Source of the DNA: an uncultured Lachnospiraceae bacterium
GTDB taxonomy: Bacteria > Bacillota > Clostridia > Lachnospirales > Lachnospiraceae
Length of the DNA stretch: 64,000 nt
Assembly (NCBI GenBank): GCA_910587105.1
Contig: CAJUMB010000005.1
Span: forward strand, 43,574 to 107,573
Reading direction: 5' to 3'
How positions within the stretch are numbered: the stretch's first letter is position 1; every line of letters starts with the position of its first letter. The translations under genes were made by a program, and so were the position numbers. Under the pieces are notes generated by a model. The model saw only the letters and a program-made list of their open reading frames with translations, was not told the origin of the DNA and made no database searches. Shown one piece after another: positions 44,830 to 53,492 of this stretch.

Positions 44830-47800
44830 TTACAGCCCCTGCAGTTTCGTCTTCTTTTTCGAAGCATATACATATTTATAACGTGACTTTCCTGTCTGAT
44901 AGACAATATACTTTGCAGTCACTTTCTCACAGGCACTCACATTAAGTTTCCCGGTGACATATTTTCCATTTTTCCCTGTCCATTTACAGGAACGCACCCG
45001 TCCTTTCCAGCCTTTGGCTGTTTTGCCGGAAACCGCTTCCACGTAAAATACTTTTTTGCTGGTAATCACTGCGCCCAGGCATTTGGCAGAAACCTGTACC
45101 GCTTTCCCGTTTACCACATTCAGCACATAGCATGGCTGGGGCATGGGGTCTGCTGTGTATGGCATAACCAAAAAGCGCCTCCCGTAACTGCCAATGATGG
45201 ATGCATTACTGCGTACAGTCTGTTTTGCAAAGGTTTTCGTATCCATGGCACAGAGATTTCTTTTGCCTGAAGAAGTCACTTTCTCATAATATAATTTTCC
45301 GCCATATACCAGCCTTAAGTAAGCTTCCCCGCTGATCTGGGCCAATTTTGTCTTACTTCCCCCATTTTTCTGACGATAAATGACCGTTTTACAGTTTGAA
45401 GAATCTTTTACAAAATCTGCTGAATAAGTGTAGCTGCCGCTTGTTGCTTTTCCACCCGCTCCAATCTGGGGAATCTGCACACTCACTTTACAAACTGCCT
45501 TCTGCGTCCCGTCTGACGACTGAGCTGTAATGTCTGCTGTCCCGTCTGCCACTGCCGTTACTTTTCCTGTCTGGTCTACCAGTGCCGCCTTTTTATTACT
45601 GCTGTTCCAAGTAATTGTCTGATTGTATGCGTCTGCAGGCATAACTGCCGCTGACAGTTTCTTTACTTCTCCTACACTGGTCAGTTTCAGCTGCTGTTTG
45701 TTCAAAGATACGCCTGTTACTTTCACAGCCACTGTCACTTTGCAGACAGCGCTCAGGCTTCCATCCTCTGTGGACGCCGTAATATCTGTTGTGCCATTGC
45801 CCACTGCAGTTACTTTCCCATTTTTGTCAACAGATGCCGTCTTTTCATTGCTGCTCTGCCAGCAGACCTTCTCATCAGCCGCACTCTGGGGCTCAATGGA
45901 AGCGGTAATGGTCTCTGTCTGTCCGATTTCCGCCAGTTTGATTTCACTGGGATTCAATGAGATCTTACTCACATTTGTGGACAGCTTGCGGATTTTAAAA
46001 CGCTGTTCAGCGGAAGCCGCAAAAGAGTATAGGGCAAAAGAACTTTTTCCTGAATCAGTACCTGCCGGTGCCATCACAGAATTTTCACTGTTTTCCGGTT
46101 TCAGATAATAGCTGCTCTCCCCCGCCCGGTAGATTTTCCACAATCGTCCGCTCTCTTCCTGGGTGAGAACAATTTCTGACCCTGTATCAGCTGAAGAAGC
46201 GGCCAGGTATCTTCCGTCCAATTTGGACTGAATGGTGTAGCTGCTGTCCCCTTCCCGTCTGAATACCCATATCTGCCCCTTCTTATCCTCCGTCTCCTGA
46301 AGCGGCCGGACATTTTCTTCCTGTACCCCCAGCACCTTCTCACTGCTTTCATGTGTTATCAATGCTTCAAAGTCAGTACTTAAGTTCTGCTCTTTATAAA
46401 AATTCAGAGAAGCAATATCTATGGTAACCGCCTCTGCCGCTGCCAGGCTGTAATTGCCTGCCCTGTCATAGGCATATACATGCGTGGTGTACACTCCGCT
46501 TTCCCCGCCCAGCTGCTCAATGGGGATGAAACACTCTGCTTTCCCGTCTGTCACTGTGCCTTTGAGCCACACAGCCTGGTCTCCTGTTTTGGATTCATGC
46601 CAGGAAGGGAACATAACTCTATCAATCCCCACGTTATCCGTCACTTTACAGGTTACTGTATAACCCTCCGCAGAAATATCACTGATCTTTATGTTTTTGA
46701 TTACCGGCTTTTTCGTATCTGCTGTGATATCGACTGTCCAATAGCCCAGCAGCAAATCCGGAACATTTTTGGCTGCATAGCTGGCATATATGTAGATGGT
46801 CTGTGTACCCCCCTGACTTACATAAATGGTATCTTCAAACCCATGCTGGCTGCCAGTGCCCGGGTAAGCCGTCCCCACATCTTCTCTCTTTTTATCTGCC
46901 GTTATTGTATATCCCGGCGCCCCGGAATCTGCAGGACCTCCCACATATACCCGGATATCCAGCGCCTGTGTCACGGAGCTCTTGTCGAAAGCCCAGCCTC
47001 TCACCTGCACACAGCCGGTTCCCCCCACTACAGAATCCACACATGCCTGGATATTGGAATCAGAACGGTAATCCGGTACACCGTACCCGATAATCTGGCT
47101 GTCTGTCAACGCATATCCTCCGGTACGCCCTCCGTCAATTCTGACCGCATTGCCGGCATTTCCTTCAATGGTATGAACCCGTCCGCCGCTTACATAATTT
47201 ACAATTCCCACGTGGTCATATCCACCGTTGGCATCCCAGTCAAAATAAATAATATCTCCGGATTTGGGCACATATCCGCTGATTCGGTTCTGCCAGTGCC
47301 CTTTTGCCTTAAATTCCTGTACCCCCATAAAACAGCTGGCAGTCCGGGGAATCTGGCCGGATGCTCCCGCCTGGGCAGCACACCAGGACACAAACGCATG
47401 ACACCAGGCATACGCATACGTACCGCCAATGGTTCCCAGCCAGTACGTATATTTATTGGGACAGCCGGAGATACCCACTTCACGGCTGGCAACTGTTATC
47501 AGGTCGCCGCCTGCAGCCCCTGCCCGGGGCTCACCCTCCAGTGAGATCTCCTCATTGGGCAGAAACTCCACCAGTCCCTGCTCCAAAGCCCGGTCCAGCT
47601 CTTCCTGGTCAAGGAGATCAATCTCCTTCTCGTGAGAAACCTCTGGATTTACTTCCTCATTTTTCACGGGATCTTCCCCCTCTTCCCCTTCACCTGGGTC
47701 CCCGCCCTCCTCATTTGAAGGCATCCCGTTATCTGAAATCCCGGCAGGATACTCCCCTGTCCCGCCATCTGGGCTTTCATCCGGAAGAGTCTCTTCCTCA

Positions 47801-47979
47801 TCCGTCAGTATCTCCACAGCATTGCCCGCTTCCTGACTGGATTCCTCCGCCTGATTTAACGACACTGCCTCTAATGGCTGCACCTCTTCATACACAGCTG
47901 CCTGCACCGGCCCGGTTATGGCAGATGCTGTAACTACTCCGGCAAGTACGCCTGCCATCACTTTCTTCAACACTTTCAT
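44830..47979 (-). CDS. Large secreted CHAP/Big2 surface protein
   Basis: 1049 residues. Signal peptide about 1-27 (cleavage near VQA). An acidic, repetitive region (30-150) precedes a CHAP amidase/peptidase domain (about 155-300; catalytic Cys in YAWCHAFVSWC, His in YDHVGIVN). Next come a Cys-containing beta domain (about 305-420), a GBS Bsp-like domain (about 425-520), a ricin-like region (about 530-675), two Big2 domains (about 680-840, each with KVTAV.GT.DITA) and a C-terminal propeller-like part. No sortase motif. Likely cleaves peptidoglycan or modifies surface adhesion; single gene behind the MoxR/VWA pair. Confidence 0.8.
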   Translation of the reverse strand: MKVLKKVMAGVLAGVVTASAITGPVQAAVYEEVQPLEAVSLNQAEESSQEAGNAVEILTDEEETLPDESPDGGTGEYPAGISDNGMPSNEEGGDPGEGEEGEDPVKNEEVNPEVSHEKEIDLLDQEELDRALEQGLVEFLPNEEISLEGEPRAGAAGGDLITVASREVGISGCPNKYTYWLGTIGGTYAYAWCHAFVSWCAAQAGASGQIPRTASCFMGVQEFKAKGHWQNRISGYVPKSGDIIYFDWDANGGYDHVGIVNYVSGGRVHTIEGNAGNAVRIDGGRTGGYALTDSQIIGYGVPDYRSDSNIQACVDSVVGGTGCVQVRGWAFDKSSVTQALDIRVYVGGPADSGAPGYTITADKKREDVGTAYPGTGSQHGFEDTIYVSQGGTQTIYIYASYAAKNVPDLLLGYWTVDITADTKKPVIKNIKISDISAEGYTVTCKVTDNVGIDRVMFPSWHESKTGDQAVWLKGTVTDGKAECFIPIEQLGGESGVYTTHVYAYDRAGNYSLAAAEAVTIDIASLNFYKEQNLSTDFEALITHESSEKVLGVQEENVRPLQETEDKKGQIWVFRREGDSSYTIQSKLDGRYLAASSADTGSEIVLTQEESGRLWKIYRAGESSYYLKPENSENSVMAPAGTDSGKSSFALYSFAASAEQRFKIRKLSTNVSKISLNPSEIKLAEIGQTETITASIEPQSAADEKVCWQSSNEKTASVDKNGKVTAVGNGTTDITASTEDGSLSAVCKVTVAVKVTGVSLNKQQLKLTSVGEVKKLSAAVMPADAYNQTITWNSSNKKAALVDQTGKVTAVADGTADITAQSSDGTQKAVCKVSVQIPQIGAGGKATSGSYTYSADFVKDSSNCKTVIYRQKNGGSKTKLAQISGEAYLRLVYGGKLYYEKVTSSGKRNLCAMDTKTFAKQTVRSNASIIGSYGRRFLVMPYTADPMPQPCYVLNVVNGKAVQVSAKCLGAVITSKKVFYVEAVSGKTAKGWKGRVRSCKWTGKNGKYVTGKLNVSACEKVTAKYIVYQTGKSRYKYVYASKKKTKLQGL

Positions 47980-47999
47980 TGTATATTCCTCCCCTTTTT

Positions 48000-48022
48000 A
48001 GAACGTGTTTGAAAATGCTTTA
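48000..48022 (+). repeat. Left end of the palindromic repeat
   Basis: AGAACGTGTTTGAAAATGCTT matches the left end of copies A and B. It lies at the 5' edge of the gap that holds tRNA-Pro. No core follows. Confidence 0.6.
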
Positions 48023-48178
48023 CAGTTAGGAACTACCGTTCCTTACTTACACATAGATATATTTTACCGTGCCTCCAGAATTATTTCAATAGTTTTGAAT
48101 AATTTTTACGGTATATGGCAAAAAATTACAAGATTATTAAATTTAAAAAAATCACTTTTCTTTTTCATAAATCTGTAT

Positions 48179-48184
48179 TATAAT
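48179..48184 (+). promoter_or_regulatory. -10 element of tRNA-Pro
   Basis: Perfect TATAAT thirteen bases before the mature tRNA. The -35 (T-rich, near 48156) is weak. Confidence 0.5.
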
Positions 48185-48196
48185 ACATTTTGTGTT

Positions 48197-48270
48197 CGGG
48201 GCATGGCTCAGTTTGGTAGAGCGCACGGTTCGGGACCGTGAGGCCGCAAGTTCGAATCTTGTTGCCCCGA
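48197..48270 (+). tRNA. tRNA-Pro, anticodon CGG
   Basis: 74 nt cloverleaf. Acceptor stem CGGGGCA pairs with TGCCCCG, D-arm GGCTCAGTTTGGTAGAGC, anticodon stem CACGG/CCGTG around loop TTCGGGA with CGG at 48231-48233, and a GTTCGAATC T-loop. The C1-G72 pair and A73 are proline identity features. CCA is not encoded. It reads CCG codons. It is the only tRNA in the window. Confidence 0.95.
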
Positions 48271-48294
48271 CTTTATTTTTTTGTTCAATATATG

Positions 48295-48342
48295 AAAAAG
48301 ACCTGCATTCTCTTGAAGTTTGGAAGAATGCAGGTCTTTTCA
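48295..48342. terminator. Terminator after tRNA-Pro (also for recX)
   Basis: AAAAGACCTGCATTCT pairs perfectly with AGAATGCAGGTCTTTT. With A/T runs on both sides it can end the tRNA transcript and, on the other strand, recX. Confidence 0.85.
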
Positions 48343-48345
48343 TTA

Positions 48346-48406
48346 TTTTCAAACACGCTCTAAGCGGGATGTACAGATGGCAGGAGGTGAATTTTAAGAC
48401 ACGCTC
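48346..48406 (+). repeat. Two right ends of the palindromic repeat in tandem
   Basis: TTTTCAAACACGCTCT (48346-48361) is directly followed by a right third of the element (AAGCGGGATGTACAGATGGC to TTTTAAGACACGCTCT, 48362-48406), close to copy A. The last 13 bases form the end of recX. Confidence 0.7.
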
Positions 48407-48882
48407 TGGCAGATTCCCTTCTCCTCAAAAACAGAGAGGATATCTTCCCACCCAAATCCCCGGCGGGCCAGGAATCCGGTCAGCCTCCGATACTCCTTTT
48501 GAGATAGTTCTGTCCGTTCTCCCACTTTTTTCTCCACCAGCTTCCTGATACTGGCCCTCTCATCTATCTCATCATCCAAGGCAGCCTGCGCCCATGCCTC
48601 CTGTACCTGGTCAGCATGGACGCCTTTCTGATACAATTCCTGAAACAGGCGGCGGCGCCCTTTTCCCTGAGAACGGGTGTTGAAATATCGATATGCATAC
48701 TTTTGGTCATCTATGTAACCATAAGATTTCAAAAAATCAATGGTCTCATCTATCACATCCAGGGGATAACCACCCTGCGCCAGTTTCATCCGCATATTTT
48801 TCTCTGTCCGGTCCGTATATTCCAGAAGATGCAGTGCCCGGTGTTTCGCTTTTTCCGCTATGCTTTTATCTCGAGAATCCAT
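48394..48882 (-). CDS. recX: RecA regulatory protein RecX
   Basis: Inhibits or modulates RecA filaments. 162 residues of tandem three-helix repeats: ALHLLEYTDRTEKNMRMKLAQ, IDFLKSYGYIDDQKYAYRYF and ELYQKGVHADQVQEAW. It lies 17 bases after recA, the common order. The final residues CQSVS and the TAA are encoded by a repeat end (AGAGCGTGTCTTAA), so the natural C-terminus may have been altered by the element. Confidence 0.9.
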   Translation of the reverse strand: MDSRDKSIAEKAKHRALHLLEYTDRTEKNMRMKLAQGGYPLDVIDETIDFLKSYGYIDDQKYAYRYFNTRSQGKGRRRLFQELYQKGVHADQVQEAWAQAALDDEIDERASIRKLVEKKVGERTELSQKEYRRLTGFLARRGFGWEDILSVFEEKGICQSVS

Positions 48883-48899
48883 CTGCCCCGCCTTTCTTG

Positions 48900-50156
48900 T
48901 TACTGTTCAGAATCCATGGGCTGGTCAAACAGTTCCTGTTCTTCTGCTGTCAGCACCTCTTCTGCCTCAGCAAAAAGCTCCTGCTGGCCAGAGGACGCTG
49001 CCTCTCCCTGGGGCATGGGTTCTTCCTGGACTGGCTGAAGTTCATCAGCGGCCCCTTCCTCTGCCTCTCCCTTGCTCTTACCTGAGGCCTTCTTCCTGGA
49101 TGTTCCGGAAGCCTTTTTGTCCTTTTCCTTCTCTGTCTCTTTGGCTGCTTCTTCTGTCTGTTCCACTCCCAGACCGTAATGAGCGCGGACTTTTTTCTCA
49201 ATCTCCTCACAGATTTCGGGATTATCCTTCAAATATTTCTTGGCATTCTCACGTCCCTGGCCGATCTTCTCGCCATTATAAGAATACCACGCCCCGCTTT
49301 TCTGCACTTCGTTCACCTCAGCAGCCAGGTCCAGAATATTTCCTTCTCTGGAAATCCCTTCTCCGAACATAATGTCAAATTCTGCATTCTTAAAAGGAGG
49401 GGCCACCTTATTTTTTACCACTTTTATCTTAGTATGATTGCCGATTATCACACCGCCCTGCTTGAGCGTCTCCCCTTTCCGCACGTCCAGACGGACAGAG
49501 GCATAAAATTTCAGTGCCCGTCCCCCAGTGGTGGTCTCTGGATTTCCAAATGAAATGCCCACCTTCTCCCGCAGCTGATTGATAAAGATCACAATACAGT
49601 TGGAACGGCTGATGACTCCCGTCAATTTTCGCAGAGCCTGGGACATGAGACGTGCCTGAAGCCCTACATGAGAATCGCCCATGTCCCCCTCAATCTCTGC
49701 CTTGGGAACCAGCGCAGCCACAGAGTCCACAATCACAATATCGATGGCTCCGGAACGCACCATAGTTTCTGTTATCTCCAGCGCCTGCTCTCCGTTATCC
49801 GGCTGGGAAATGTATAGATTGTCCACATCCACGCCGATTCTTTTTGCATAGACAGGGTCCAGTGCATGCTCAGCATCAATGAATCCGGCAATCCCTCCCA
49901 GCTTCTGGACTTCAGCCACCATATGAAGTGCCACAGTGGTTTTACCGCTGGATTCCGGGCCATAGATCTCAACCACCCTGCCTTTGGGAATACCTCCCAC
50001 CCCCAGTGCCAGGTCCAGACTTAAGCATCCGGTGGGATAGGTTTCCACATGCATATCCGCAGTGGCCTCTCCCAGTTTCATAACTGCTCCCTTGCCGAAA
50101 TCCTTCTCAATCTGTCCCAGAGCGGCCTCCAGAGCTTTTTTCTTATCATCTGTCAT
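48900..50156 (-). CDS. recA: Recombinase RecA with long charged C-terminal tail
   Basis: Forms filaments on single-stranded DNA for recombination and SOS induction. The core is complete: Walker [25 protein letters not shown], the L2 region [17 protein letters not shown] and KNKVAPPF. After about residue 345 a tail of some 70 residues, rich in Glu, Lys and Ala, extends the protein to 418 residues against about 350 in most bacteria. ATG 50156 follows AAGGAG by 7 bases. A LexA box lies 42-55 bases upstream. Confidence 0.97.
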   Translation of the reverse strand: MTDDKKKALEAALGQIEKDFGKGAVMKLGEATADMHVETYPTGCLSLDLALGVGGIPKGRVVEIYGPESSGKTTVALHMVAEVQKLGGIAGFIDAEHALDPVYAKRIGVDVDNLYISQPDNGEQALEITETMVRSGAIDIVIVDSVAALVPKAEIEGDMGDSHVGLQARLMSQALRKLTGVISRSNCIVIFINQLREKVGISFGNPETTTGGRALKFYASVRLDVRKGETLKQGGVIIGNHTKIKVVKNKVAPPFKNAEFDIMFGEGISREGNILDLAAEVNEVQKSGAWYSYNGEKIGQGRENAKKYLKDNPEICEEIEKKVRAHYGLGVEQTEEAAKETEKEKDKKASGTSRKKASGKSKGEAEEGAADELQPVQEEPMPQGEAASSGQQELFAEAEEVLTAEEQELFDQPMDSEQ

Positions 50157-50197
50157 ATAATCTCTCCTTATCATCCTGTCAAATAACAATATGTAAA

Positions 50198-50211
50198 CGA
50201 ACCTATGTTCG
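50198..50211. promoter_or_regulatory. LexA (SOS) box upstream of recA
   Basis: CGAACCTATGTTCG is an inverted repeat with both conserved halves CGAAC and GTTCG of the Gram-positive LexA site. It lies 42-55 bases before the recA start. No lexA gene is in the window. Confidence 0.8.
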
Positions 50212-50367
50212 TTTTTCTGAATAACATCATAATATACTTATCCTTCCCTGTCAACTGTTATCTGTGATCTTCTTTCCAACTTTACAGATCTATATATACA
50301 GCAATAAAATAATGCCATACATTGCACATGCTGTCTATAGATTTTATGAAAAATTTCTTTTTTATTT

Positions 50368-50388
50368 AGAGCCTGTTCAGAAAATGCT
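50368..50388 (+). repeat. Degenerate left end of the palindromic repeat
   Basis: AGAGCCTGTTCAGAAAATGCT lies in the 320-base gap between recA and the coat protein gene. Apart from this, the LexA box and the next terminator, I see nothing in that gap. Confidence 0.45.
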
Positions 50389-50428
50389 GTATATCATCCA
50401 TGCTGCACAGTTTGCGGAAGATTTTATT

Positions 50429-50461
50429 CAAAAACACCCGCCCTGAAAATTCAGGACGGGC
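50429..50461 (-). terminator. Terminator after the coat protein genes
   Basis: Minus strand CCCGTCCTGA, loop, TCAGGGCGGG then TGTTTTTG. Confidence 0.8.
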
Positions 50462-50476
50462 ATTCTAACAGCTTTT

Positions 50477-50737
50477 TTACATTGTCTGCATCTGTGTCAG
50501 AACAGATTTAACATGGCTGATCTCATCGGCCTTTGCCTCAGCCGCCGGAACATAATAATTTCTCTCCCTGGCGATATTATAGATTTCTTCCTGAGACATT
50601 TCACACTGATTACGGATTTGTTTCAGTGTCTGTTTCAGCTGGGGATTGCCAGTCTGCGTAATCATCTCGGAGTAGCGCAACAACTCGCCGTTTACTGCTG
50701 TCAGAGTATCTGCTACCATTGTCTTTTCATCTAACAT
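50477..50737 (-). CDS. CotF-like spore coat protein, 86 residues
   Basis: All-helical small protein, related to the CotF/DUF coat family: MVADTLTAVNGELLRYSEMI, then MSQEEIYNIARERNYYVPA, the end pattern typical of these coat proteins. ATG 50737 follows AGGAGG. It lies 13 bases after a 61-residue partner. Mother-cell expression is expected; no sigma-K or sigma-E site was identified. Confidence 0.75.
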   Translation of the reverse strand: MLDEKTMVADTLTAVNGELLRYSEMITQTGNPQLKQTLKQIRNQCEMSQEEIYNIARERNYYVPAAEAKADEISHVKSVLTQMQTM

Positions 50738-50750
50738 TTTTTCGTCCCTC

Positions 50751-50936
50751 CTACTGTAAAAACTGCATCAACTGCTGCTTGCTCTGCATGGCTGACTGGG
50801 CAGATTTCTGAAAATACTGTTTAATCTGCGGGTCCTGAGCCTGCTCTGCATAGCCCTGCATTTTACAATGGGTGACTTCGAATCCGCCGATCAAATGACG
50901 AAGATTCTGCAGATCCAATTCTGTGATGTTTGTCAT
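50751..50936 (-). CDS. CotF-like spore coat protein, 61 residues
   Basis: Helical protein with ELDLQNLRHLIGGFEVTHCKMQGYAEQAQDPQIKQYFQ, resembling the N-terminal part of CotF-type proteins. Together with the 86-residue gene it reads like a split or duplicated CotF unit. ATG 50936 follows AGGAGGT. Confidence 0.7.
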   Translation of the reverse strand: MTNITELDLQNLRHLIGGFEVTHCKMQGYAEQAQDPQIKQYFQKSAQSAMQSKQQLMQFLQ

Positions 50937-51003
50937 GGTCTACACCTCCTGAAAATAATTTGACTTCATTCTCACGATCTTAGTGTCCCACAACACACAC
51001 AAA

Positions 51004-52449
51004 TTATTCTCCGATCATCCAATTATACATTTCCTCATATTGCCTGGCTGAATTATGCCAGGAAAAGTCCATGGCCATGGCACGGTCCACAATCTTATTC
51101 CATTCTCTCTTTTTATCGTAATAGATCCTCTCCGCGTTTCTGATCACGCCCAGCATTTCATGGGCATTGTAATTGGTAAAGCTGAATCCTGTCCCTGTAC
51201 TTTCAAACTCATTATAGGGCTGTACCGTATCTTTCAGCCCTCCGGTTTCCCGGACAATGGGGATTGTGCCGTACCGCAGGCTCATTAGCTGGCTGAGGCC
51301 GCAGGGCTCAAACAGGGACGGCATCAAAAACGCGTCACAGGAAGCATATATCTTATGGGACATAGGCTCTGAATAATAAATATTTGCAGAAACCTTTCCA
51401 CGGTATTTCCAGTCAAAATGGCGGAACATATTCTCGTATCGTTCTTCTCCTGTTCCAAGAATCACCAGCTGGACCGCATCCTGGCACAACTCATCCATAA
51501 TATAGGCAATCAGATCAAATCCTTTCTGGTCTGTCAGCCTGGATACGATACCAATCATCATCTTCTTGGGGTCTTCTTCTAATCCCAGTTCCTTCTGAAG
51601 TTCAATCTTGTTCTTAATCTTTTCTTTTCGAAATGTTTTCGCGTTGTAATTTTTCACAATAAAACTATCCGTTTCCGGATTGTACTCTTCGTAATCAATT
51701 CCATTAACGATTCCTCTCAGGCTGTTTGAACGGGCACATAGAAGGCCGTTCAGCTTTTCTCCATAAAATGCGGTTTTAATTTCCTCCGCGTAAGTATTGC
51801 TCACTGTAGTAATCGCGTCAGCGTAAACAATTCCTCCCTTTAAATAATTGGCGTCTTTGTACGCCTCCAATTTATCCGCTGTGAAATAGTATGCGGGAAG
51901 ACCCGTTATCCCTTTCACGGTAGCCACATCCCACACGCCCTGAAATTTCAGATTATGTATGGTCATAATGGTCTTAATACCACGGAAAAATTCTCCCTGC
52001 TGGAATGTGTCATGAAGGTAAACAGGCACAAGACCTGTCTGCCAGTCATGGCAGTGAATGATATGGGGGCGGAAATCAATTACCGGCAGGACAGACAGAA
52101 CTGCCTTGGAAAAAAACGCGAACTTTTCCAAATCCCACGGGGCCTGATCATATGGCTTCGGTCCGCTGAAATAATATTCGTTGTCGATAAAATAGAACTG
52201 AATCCCATTGTATTCTAAACGGAAGATTCCCACATAACAGCTGCGGAAACCCAGATCCATATAGAAGTTGGTGATATATTCCATCTTCGATTTCCATTCC
52301 TCTGAAATACATGTATACTTTGGCAAAATCACCCTGATGTCAAAATACCGTTTGTCAAAACATTTGGGCAGCGCTCCTGCTACGTCCGCAAGTCCTCCTG
52401 TTTTTATAAATGGTACAGCTTCTGACGTGGCAAACAATATATTCTTCAT
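51004..52449 (-). CDS. glgA: Glycogen synthase
   Basis: Transfers glucose from ADP-glucose to alpha-1,4-glucan (GT5). The 481 residues start with the ADP-glucose motif KTGGLADVAGALP, contain NGIDYEEYNP and end with the catalytic acidic region SLFEPCGLSQL and GTGFSF. No glgC or glgB lies near; the location between coat genes and spo0A hints at glycogen storage tied to sporulation, by inference only. Confidence 0.96.
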   Translation of the reverse strand: MKNILFATSEAVPFIKTGGLADVAGALPKCFDKRYFDIRVILPKYTCISEEWKSKMEYITNFYMDLGFRSCYVGIFRLEYNGIQFYFIDNEYYFSGPKPYDQAPWDLEKFAFFSKAVLSVLPVIDFRPHIIHCHDWQTGLVPVYLHDTFQQGEFFRGIKTIMTIHNLKFQGVWDVATVKGITGLPAYYFTADKLEAYKDANYLKGGIVYADAITTVSNTYAEEIKTAFYGEKLNGLLCARSNSLRGIVNGIDYEEYNPETDSFIVKNYNAKTFRKEKIKNKIELQKELGLEEDPKKMMIGIVSRLTDQKGFDLIAYIMDELCQDAVQLVILGTGEERYENMFRHFDWKYRGKVSANIYYSEPMSHKIYASCDAFLMPSLFEPCGLSQLMSLRYGTIPIVRETGGLKDTVQPYNEFESTGTGFSFTNYNAHEMLGVIRNAERIYYDKKREWNKIVDRAMAMDFSWHNSARQYEEMYNWMIGE

Positions 52450-52490
52450 CCCATATCCTCCTTAGCGAAATCAAAATCATTTTGCTATTA

Positions 52491-53315
52491 TTATATCCTA
52501 CTTTCTACACTATGGAAAGTCTGATTTTTATATTCCAGTCTTATTTTATCCGCAATTAAGGCTATGAATTCAGAATTCGTAGGTTTTCCTTTTCCGTTAC
52601 TCACCGTATATCCAAATAATTCATCTATAGTGTCCATTTTTCCTCTGCTCCAGGCAACCTCAATGGCATGCCGGATGGCCCGTTCCACCCTGCTGGGCGT
52701 AGTCTGATGCCTTTTGGCAATGGTAGGGTACAGAATCTTTGTAATAGAATTCAGCATCTCCTGGTCATTCACCGACAAAATAATGGCGTCGCGCAGATAC
52801 TGATATCCTTTAATATGTGCTGGAACTCCAATTTCATGAATAATATGTGTCACATCACTTTCCAGGTTCCTCTCCATATAGTGGCTGGAACTCTCATATG
52901 CATGAATCTTCTGCGCCTCCCGATTGCGGCGCTGGGCCATGAGCCTCATGTGTTTAATGCGGTCCAGAAGCAGACCGCTGTCAAAAGGTTTCAGCATGTA
53001 ATAATCCGCGCCCAGATTAAACGCATCTTCCGTGATGCGTTCCTGTCCCACTGCGGACAGGATAATAAAAGACGGCTGTTTTTTCATTTCTTTATCGTGG
53101 ATCACCCGTTCCATTACAGACAGCCCATCCACTTTCGGCATAATAATATCCAACAGCACCACATCCGGCTCCTTCTCCCGGATAATTGTGCAGATATCTT
53201 CTCCGTTATGTGCTTTCCCCACCAACTGTAGTTCTTTATCGTCATCGATCATCTTTTCCAGTATTTCAACCACTTTCTCATTGTCATCTGCAATGGCGAT
53301 GTTTAATTTTCCCAT
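52491..53315 (-). CDS. spo0A: Sporulation master regulator Spo0A
   Basis: Phosphorylated response regulator that starts sporulation. The receiver domain (about 1-125) has acidic pocket ADDNEK, phospho-acceptor Asp in [13 protein letters not shown], and the KPFD lysine. The C-terminal DNA-binding domain (about 155-274) carries the conserved [19 protein letters not shown] and [14 protein letters not shown] helices. ATG 53315 follows GGAGG by 7 bases; the longer frame to 53492 crosses the promoter. It is downstream of spoIVB, the standard order. Confidence 0.98.
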   Translation of the reverse strand: MGKLNIAIADDNEKVVEILEKMIDDDKELQLVGKAHNGEDICTIIREKEPDVVLLDIIMPKVDGLSVMERVIHDKEMKKQPSFIILSAVGQERITEDAFNLGADYYMLKPFDSGLLLDRIKHMRLMAQRRNREAQKIHAYESSSHYMERNLESDVTHIIHEIGVPAHIKGYQYLRDAIILSVNDQEMLNSITKILYPTIAKRHQTTPSRVERAIRHAIEVAWSRGKMDTIDELFGYTVSNGKGKPTNSEFIALIADKIRLEYKNQTFHSVESRI

Positions 53316-53375
53316 AGATGCTCCTCCTTCTAGTCGGCACTTGTATTTTTGTTCAGAAACAATCCGGCCCCATAT

Positions 53376-53400
53376 ATTCAAACAATTTTTTTCTGAACCT
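53376..53400 (-). promoter_or_regulatory. Possible sigma-H promoter of spo0A
   Basis: Minus strand AGG (-35 core, 53400-53398), 18 bases, GAAT (-10 core, 53379-53376), which fits the sigma-H pattern. It lies about 60 bases upstream of the start. Confidence 0.4.
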
Positions 53401-53484
53401 AAAAATATTATGACGGAATTAATTGTCACAATCAACTGTAAAATATTAAAATATACTATTTTCGTTTTACAAATAATTGTAAAA

Positions 53485-53491
53485 TTCGACA
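53485..53491 (-). promoter_or_regulatory. 0A box between spoIVB and spo0A
   Basis: TGTCGAA on the minus strand (TGNCGAA consensus) just after the spoIVB stop. It suggests Spo0A autoregulation. Confidence 0.5.
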
Positions 53492-53492
53492 T

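Noticed and set aside
46480..47544. 354-codon open frame on + opposite the CHAP gene
   Set aside because: Antisense shadow; the minus frame has a signal peptide and clear domains.
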